Shown: positions 59,296-64,000 of the stretch, in pieces
Position numbering within the stretch: the first letter of the stretch is position 1
How the letters are laid out: the number at the start of each line of letters is the position of its first letter
Origin: Stercorarius parasiticus
Lineage: Eukaryota > Chordata > Aves > Charadriiformes > Stercorariidae
Reading direction: 5' to 3'
DNA: 64,000 nt
Assembly (NCBI GenBank): GCA_013396915.1
Contig: VWZL01005136.1
Span: forward strand, 248,001 to 312,000
Notes under the pieces: generated by a model
The model's input: the letters and a program-made list of their open reading frames with translations, nothing else
What the model was told of the DNA's origin: nothing
Database searches by the model: none
Translations under genes and position numbers: made by a program

Positions 59296-59374
59296 AATCA
59301 TAGAATCATAGGATGGTTTAGGTTGGAAGACACCTTAAAGATCATCTTGTTCCAATCCCCCTGCCAAATGGGCG
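59296..59374 (-). mobile_element. Very short CR1 LINE 3' end
   Basis: AATCATAGAATCATAGGATGG, TTTAGGTTGGAAGACACC, TTAAAGATCATCTTGTTCC and AATCCCCCTGCC. About 79 bases of the 3' terminus in the same orientation as its two neighbours. Slightly different from them (GACACC for GGGACC), suggesting another subfamily or more mutations. Confidence 0.92.
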
Positions 59375-61357
59375 TCAGTCTCAGCAAACCAATAAGCCAG
59401 GTTCAGCTTAAGCATGGGTCGCAGTCCAGTTTTGCATTTCAGATGGAAGTGAGTGATAAAACGCGCAAGTGGCTAAGAAGTAAAACCCAAACTGGTGTAT
59501 AAAGAGATAAGGCCTAATTGTATACAGAGGGATGGAGGAAGAAGAGGATGTCAACTGGGGAAACAACTGGACTGCTGTTGTGAGCTGCCCTCCTGCTCCA
59601 AGTCTGAGGTGTCTGCCTCGAAAGTGTAGGCAGATGTCAAAAAAAACCCCATCACCGTAATATTCTGGCCCAGCAAAGCAACATATTTTCCCCTAGTCTC
59701 ATTCTCAGAAATGGCTGAATGTGGTTTTGGCTGAAATTTTAAAACCACATGCCCAAAAATCCAGCCTGAAGTAGATATGCAGCTTAGGAAATTTTAGCAC
59801 AGATGATTAAAGTTAAATTATGTTTAAAAAGTTTAGAATAGGCTCAGGTGCTTTAGATGCTAGGAAGTGACACTCTCCCCACCAGTAATTAAATAGGATT
59901 AATTATGTTGCATTTCCTGTGTGGTTGGCCTGTGGTTCATATTTGTTGATACTCCAAACAATGCACACAGTAGGGACTTGAAAGTCTTTTTAAAAAATAA
60001 GCTTCTTCCCTGGGAAGTAAGTAAAAAACTGATACTGTGGGATTTGATGTTTATTGTCTACTTTGAGAGGAAAATTGAGCCACAAGTGACAGGTATGAAT
60101 TTTTTACTTTATTCATACTGGAAGATGCACTGTTCCAATGTTGATAAGAGTAGGACAAGAAGAGAATATCCTTTTTTTTTTTTTTCATAGAAATTATGCT
60201 TATTTTCACTTCTTTTTCCTTTTATGTTCTCATTGCCAGCACTGGGAATTCAAGCAGGGAATCAGACCAGGGCTAAGTACATCCTCACAAGTACAAGGCT
60301 ATGCAATTCAGATTGTCTCCTCATTACATATGGGCAAGTCTTGCTCTCATTGATGAGAAAAGAATGCCACAGAAAACGAAACATCAAGCTGCTATGAGTA
60401 ATCAGATTAATCAGTGCTGGAGGCAGTCAGTAGCAACTCGGAGAAAAGGAAGCGGCTTACATGGGGCAGCTTTTCACGAAAATGCACACGTTCTTTTTTA
60501 TGTATTTATAAATGTATCTATAATGCCACGCCAGATGTAGGGAAGGAAGATCCATTTCATGAGTTGCATCTAGCCCAGAGCAAGGAGGATAGAAGTGGTG
60601 GAATGGAAGAGAAAATAGCAGTGAATCTACAGTGTGTTGCCTGCTTCTCAGCCAAAATTGCCTGTAAACTAGGTAACTGGTACACCACACTTACCATCCT
60701 GCCTAGCAATGACATACTCCTTCATCCTCTGTTGACTTGAGAAAGCATACCGTTAGATCACTTCTCAAATATTTAACCCCTGATTCTACCATTGCTTTCT
60801 CATGCTGGACTCTACCTGTCCCAAAACCCACACCACACCTATCGACCTTAAAGAAAATCTGCCTCAGAAAACTTCCGGGAAGATATTACTTATGTCATAG
60901 CTAGGGCAGACAAATAACATCAAATGGCTAAACTTAGATGTGGGAAAAAATTGTTGTAGGTAGTGGTCTAACATGGCTGTAACTCCTCACGGTCTTCAAA
61001 TAACACCCAGACGGTTATATGAGGCTAAATGCTTGCTCTTTCACCACCAAGAGAATTTGCTGAACTGCTGTATTATGGACATTTGCATAGTTAGTTATAA
61101 ATATAAATCACTATGGACTCTTAGTCTTTTTGTTCTAGTTCCTGCTGAAATAACTCGCTGAATGAATGAAGTCTTCACTTGATGGGGAAATGATTTTGGT
61201 AAAACTGATGCTGTAGAGGTCTGTGAAGTCAAGCCGACTTTCTGAAAGAAAAAGTTTACATGAAAATACAGGCCTAGGACAGACTTGAATTTCATGGTAG
61301 ACTTAGATTTCACAATAAATTTAGAAGTTTGCGCTTTGGTTTAGATAAACCTTTATC

Positions 61358-61444
61358 TTTGAAAAGATAAACCTATGACTTTCTATTCAGTTAGGTTGTA
61401 CCAAATTGTTCGACTCAATTTGAAAAGATAAAGATGTGACTTTT
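61358..61444 (+). repeat. Diverged duplication, period 61
   Basis: TTTGAAAAGATAAACCTATG then ACTTT at 61358 recurs as TTTGAAAAGATAAAGATGTG then ACTTT at 61419. The DNA between shows little further similarity, so it is a short dispersed or decayed tandem repeat. Confidence 0.55.
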
Positions 61445-62097
61445 TTTTTCATCCTGACATGTGAAACGTGGTTTAAGAAGCTGATGGATGCATGACTACC
61501 ATTCTCTATAAATCCACAATCACTTCAAATTTTTAGTGTTGAATGTTCAGATGACATATAATAGCTGACATTTAAGAAAATACTAGGACTTTAGGCAGGG
61601 ATTTCCTAAATTAATGTTATCCTGAAGGTACTGGCAGGCAGACTTGATATACTGAGAGGTATATCAATATACATCTGCTTTACCGACTAACCAGAAAGAG
61701 AGCTCCTCCCAGGAGGAGCAGGCTCAAATTGACAGCACCGGAGGTGAGAGGAAGGATATGGGTCTTGCCTTTCAGCTCAGCAAACTATCTCTAAAACAGT
61801 GACGTTCAAAGATCCAGCAATTGACTCCCTCTGAGAATAGGATTTGCAATATAACTGTAATTCACGCCAGCATTTGCAGTTTTCCTGGATTTATAGGTAC
61901 CTGCTGGCTTGAAACACTGGGCTTGGCTGTGAATTTATCATCTGATTGCAGAGGTCTGTTCCTAACCCCTGCAAAACTGAGAACAAAATGTGTTAGGAAA
62001 TTCAAACCCTTCAAAAAATCTTCTCTTTCATATTTTATCTTTGTATTCCCACAGCGGTGTAACATATTTTTATTATTGTAGAGTGTGAAAAAAAATG

Positions 62098-62113
62098 CGT
62101 GCATGCATGCATG
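62098..62113. repeat. (TGCA)n palindromic run
   Basis: GCGTGCATGCATGCATG: self-complementary, alternating purine and pyrimidine; short. Confidence 0.8.
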
Positions 62114-63279
62114 AGTATATGAAAGCATATGAAAATGTATTGGGAGAATAGAGCCCCAAAGCTAGACTGAGCAGAAATTCTGCCCTGCAAAATTATTGAA
62201 TGGTTAGTTGTCAGTTTCCTGAAAGACTCTAGGGAGGCTGAGCCACCACCCGAGTGTTGTGTCTCCTTTGAATGTTTCTGCTAAGGTGCCATCTATGTTT
62301 AGGGAGGGAGATGGGAAAAAGAGAGGACACTGGCCACCACAGAAAATAGCGATCTGGATGATGGGATGTTAGCAGCTCGCAGTCTGTGGCTTTTGAGTAC
62401 AGAATAATTTGATTTCAAAAGTGAAATATTCTGATGACGCAGATCATTTCCCTGCCCCACATAGAGTTTTCAGATTGAAAAGCAATATCTGCATTTATAT
62501 AAGCATCAATTATTTTTAATTAAATAGTGAACCACCAGTTTTCAATCTTACTTTAGGACTTGTACAGGTTCATTTTTCTATCATGTCTGTCTGGTTGACT
62601 GGACTAAGCAATGTCTAACTCAGTAGTAACTCACTGATTCACTGACCTATTTTGATAACTGTCTGTTTTAATCCTTAGTTAGGGCTCAGATGTAGGGGTT
62701 AGTTCAGGATAGCAGGTTACCTTGTATCACAGGAGCCCTATTATGTGTCCAGAAACACACTTTTGGTCAACAGGAACTCAAGATGCTACAAACTTCATTT
62801 CACCATCTTTCACTGCCACATTTCATTCTATCAACTTCTTTGCAAATCTGAGTGTAAATCTTCACGTCAAAAGCTAGATCCCATAAAGTATTTAACCGAT
62901 GAAGTGTAAGCATGCTAGCACAAACCTTTTCAGTGTTCTGCTTTTGGGGTGGTGTCCAGAGCCCTAAGTTTATGTTCCCTCTATAGTGCATAAGGAAAGC
63001 CAAGAAATGGCTTTCTGAAAAGCCACCGTGTTGAGGATGGAGCTGTCTGTGCTAGACCAGGACTTCCACTGCCCTGTAATATTTATTAGCCGAATTGTCA
63101 TTCAGCTAATGACTGAAAGAAAGCATCTTGGATGCTTTACCTTTTTAATTTTCGGTGAAAAGTTGTAATACAATGCCAACTTCTTACAAAATGAATTGGA
63201 TTCCTAGACTGACCGTGCGTTAGGAAAGAAACCACAAATGCAATCAGACCCATCACATGCAGAGAACAGCTGTAATTTC

Positions 63280-63354
63280 TAGGTAAGTTCTAAACGTATT
63301 TAGGAATCTGGGACAATTTGTAGGTAAGTCCAACATGTATGTAGGAATCTGGGA
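63280..63354 (+). repeat. Two-copy 41-bp tandem duplication
   Basis: TAGGTAAGTTCTAAACGTAT at 63280 recurs as TAGGTAAGTCCAACATGTAT at 63321, each followed by (T/G)TAGGAATCTGGGAC. Both copies contain the donor-like word AGGTAAGT. Confidence 0.85.
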
Positions 63355-63364
63355 CTTGACCTTT

Positions 63365-63395
63365 GATCTTCTGTCTGGGGGAGATCTTCTGTCTG
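63365..63395 (+). repeat. Two-copy 18-bp tandem duplication
   Basis: GATCTTCTGTCTGGGGGA is followed by GATCTTCTGTCTG, period 18, just after the 41-bp duplication, so this spot has had more than one slippage event. Confidence 0.85.
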
Positions 63396-64000
63396 ATTCC
63401 ACCTGAATCAGACCTCCATTACCACCTGAAGTAAAGACTTCCTTTAACAAAGGATGGGTGCATACGCAAGGTCACAGTTCTATGTGGAAATTCCTGATCT
63501 ATGGCAAGGAGTCAGGTGCATAAAATGACTGTTTATAATTTAAATAACAAAATATCACAGAGCACATGTGAATAGAAGATGAACAAATTGTAGTAATTTT
63601 TTTTCCTTTCTGACACTATGCTATTAGCTGAATGAGTCTTGAATTGTAATATGAAGTGAGGAACAAACAAGCACAGATCATCCCAATGTGTAGAAGTAAG
63701 AGTGATTTTGGTTTATTGAACAGAATATCCTTCTAAAGTACAACCAAGTAAAGTCTATGTCTGGTATGGTTTGGTCAAATATTTGTTTACTCTTCTGTGA
63801 CAATAGGTGTCTAATTTATCAAGCAAGCACAGAGATTTGTGTCTATAATTTACCATAAAGTTAATGGGAGTTCTTCTGGAAACACCCATGCATCAGAGGG
63901 CCTGGATAAATGCTGACTGCTCATGACCCCGTGCAGATTTTTTAATGCATAAGAAATACAGACAAGCATTTTATGCTTACTTGCTCATAGAAATGAGGCA

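Larger units (their letters stand above)
59375..64000. other. Anonymous non-coding stretch, no recognisable gene
   Basis: No gene or classified element seen. Poly-T lies at about 60170-60185 and about 61441-61449. Short tandem duplications lie at 61358-61444, 63280-63354 and 63365-63395, and a small (TGCA)n run at 62098-62113. A repeat-like word lies near 63855-63875. Frames such as plus 60414-60740 (108 codons) match nothing known. Confidence 0.5.

Overview
This window is nuclear DNA from a bird. Three independent repeat signatures say so. First, there are several 5'-truncated CR1 LINE ends of the avian type, with the terminal octamer reading (TCACAGAA/TCATAGAA) and the 'ggttggaagggacct' block. 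Second, there is an LTR of the avian type that opens TGTCCTGGTTT and closes CCACGACA. Third, a background of much older, decayed CR1 and MIR copies is typical of amniotes. A non-galliform bird is my inference from the LTR only. The text also carries a 97-base assembly gap and one ambiguous base.

I find no confident protein-coding gene, no rRNA or tRNA gene and no CRISPR array. The long open frames fall into two groups: remnants of CR1 ORF2 (the reverse-transcriptase piece at 50510-50851 and the ORF2 C-terminus at 58873-58956, both on the minus strand), and chance frames with no recognisable domain. The window therefore reads as a gene-poor intergenic or intronic stretch. Nothing here supports a new multi-gene system.

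Layout. 1-9.9 kb is anonymous DNA with one exon-like segment. At 9.93-11.09 kb an ancient CR1 (minus strand) is split by a younger solo LTR (10071-10669) with a near-perfect 5-bp target duplication, and the gap lies inside the LTR. 11.1-18.4 kb is anonymous and ends in a C/T microsatellite. 19.2-21.56 kb is a long, very decayed CR1 on the plus strand, which can be followed from the endonuclease end through the reverse transcriptase to the 3' terminal CTTATGTTCTTATG. 26.6-28.3, 32.0-32.7, 42.3-42.7, 44.5-45.45 and 55.9-56.65 kb look like conserved regulatory DNA by texture (dense homeobox, SOX, GATA, E-box and AP-1 words and unusual lack of decay); this is judgement and was not measured. 36.51 kb has an exact NRF1 consensus word in CpG-poor surroundings. 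40.16 and 49.42 kb carry two ancient MIR SINEs. 46.86-47.43 kb is another ancient CR1. 49.90-50.86 kb is the best-preserved CR1 (minus strand). 57.08-59.37 kb holds three short CR1 3' ends, all in the same orientation. The rest is unannotated single-copy-looking DNA with simple repeats and a few short tandem duplications.

How it fits together: the genomic story is layered transposon decay around patches that could be distal enhancers of a gene outside the window. Orientation and nesting give a relative order: the ancient CR1s and MIRs are oldest, the avian CR1 ends are younger, and the LTR is younger than the CR1 it splits.
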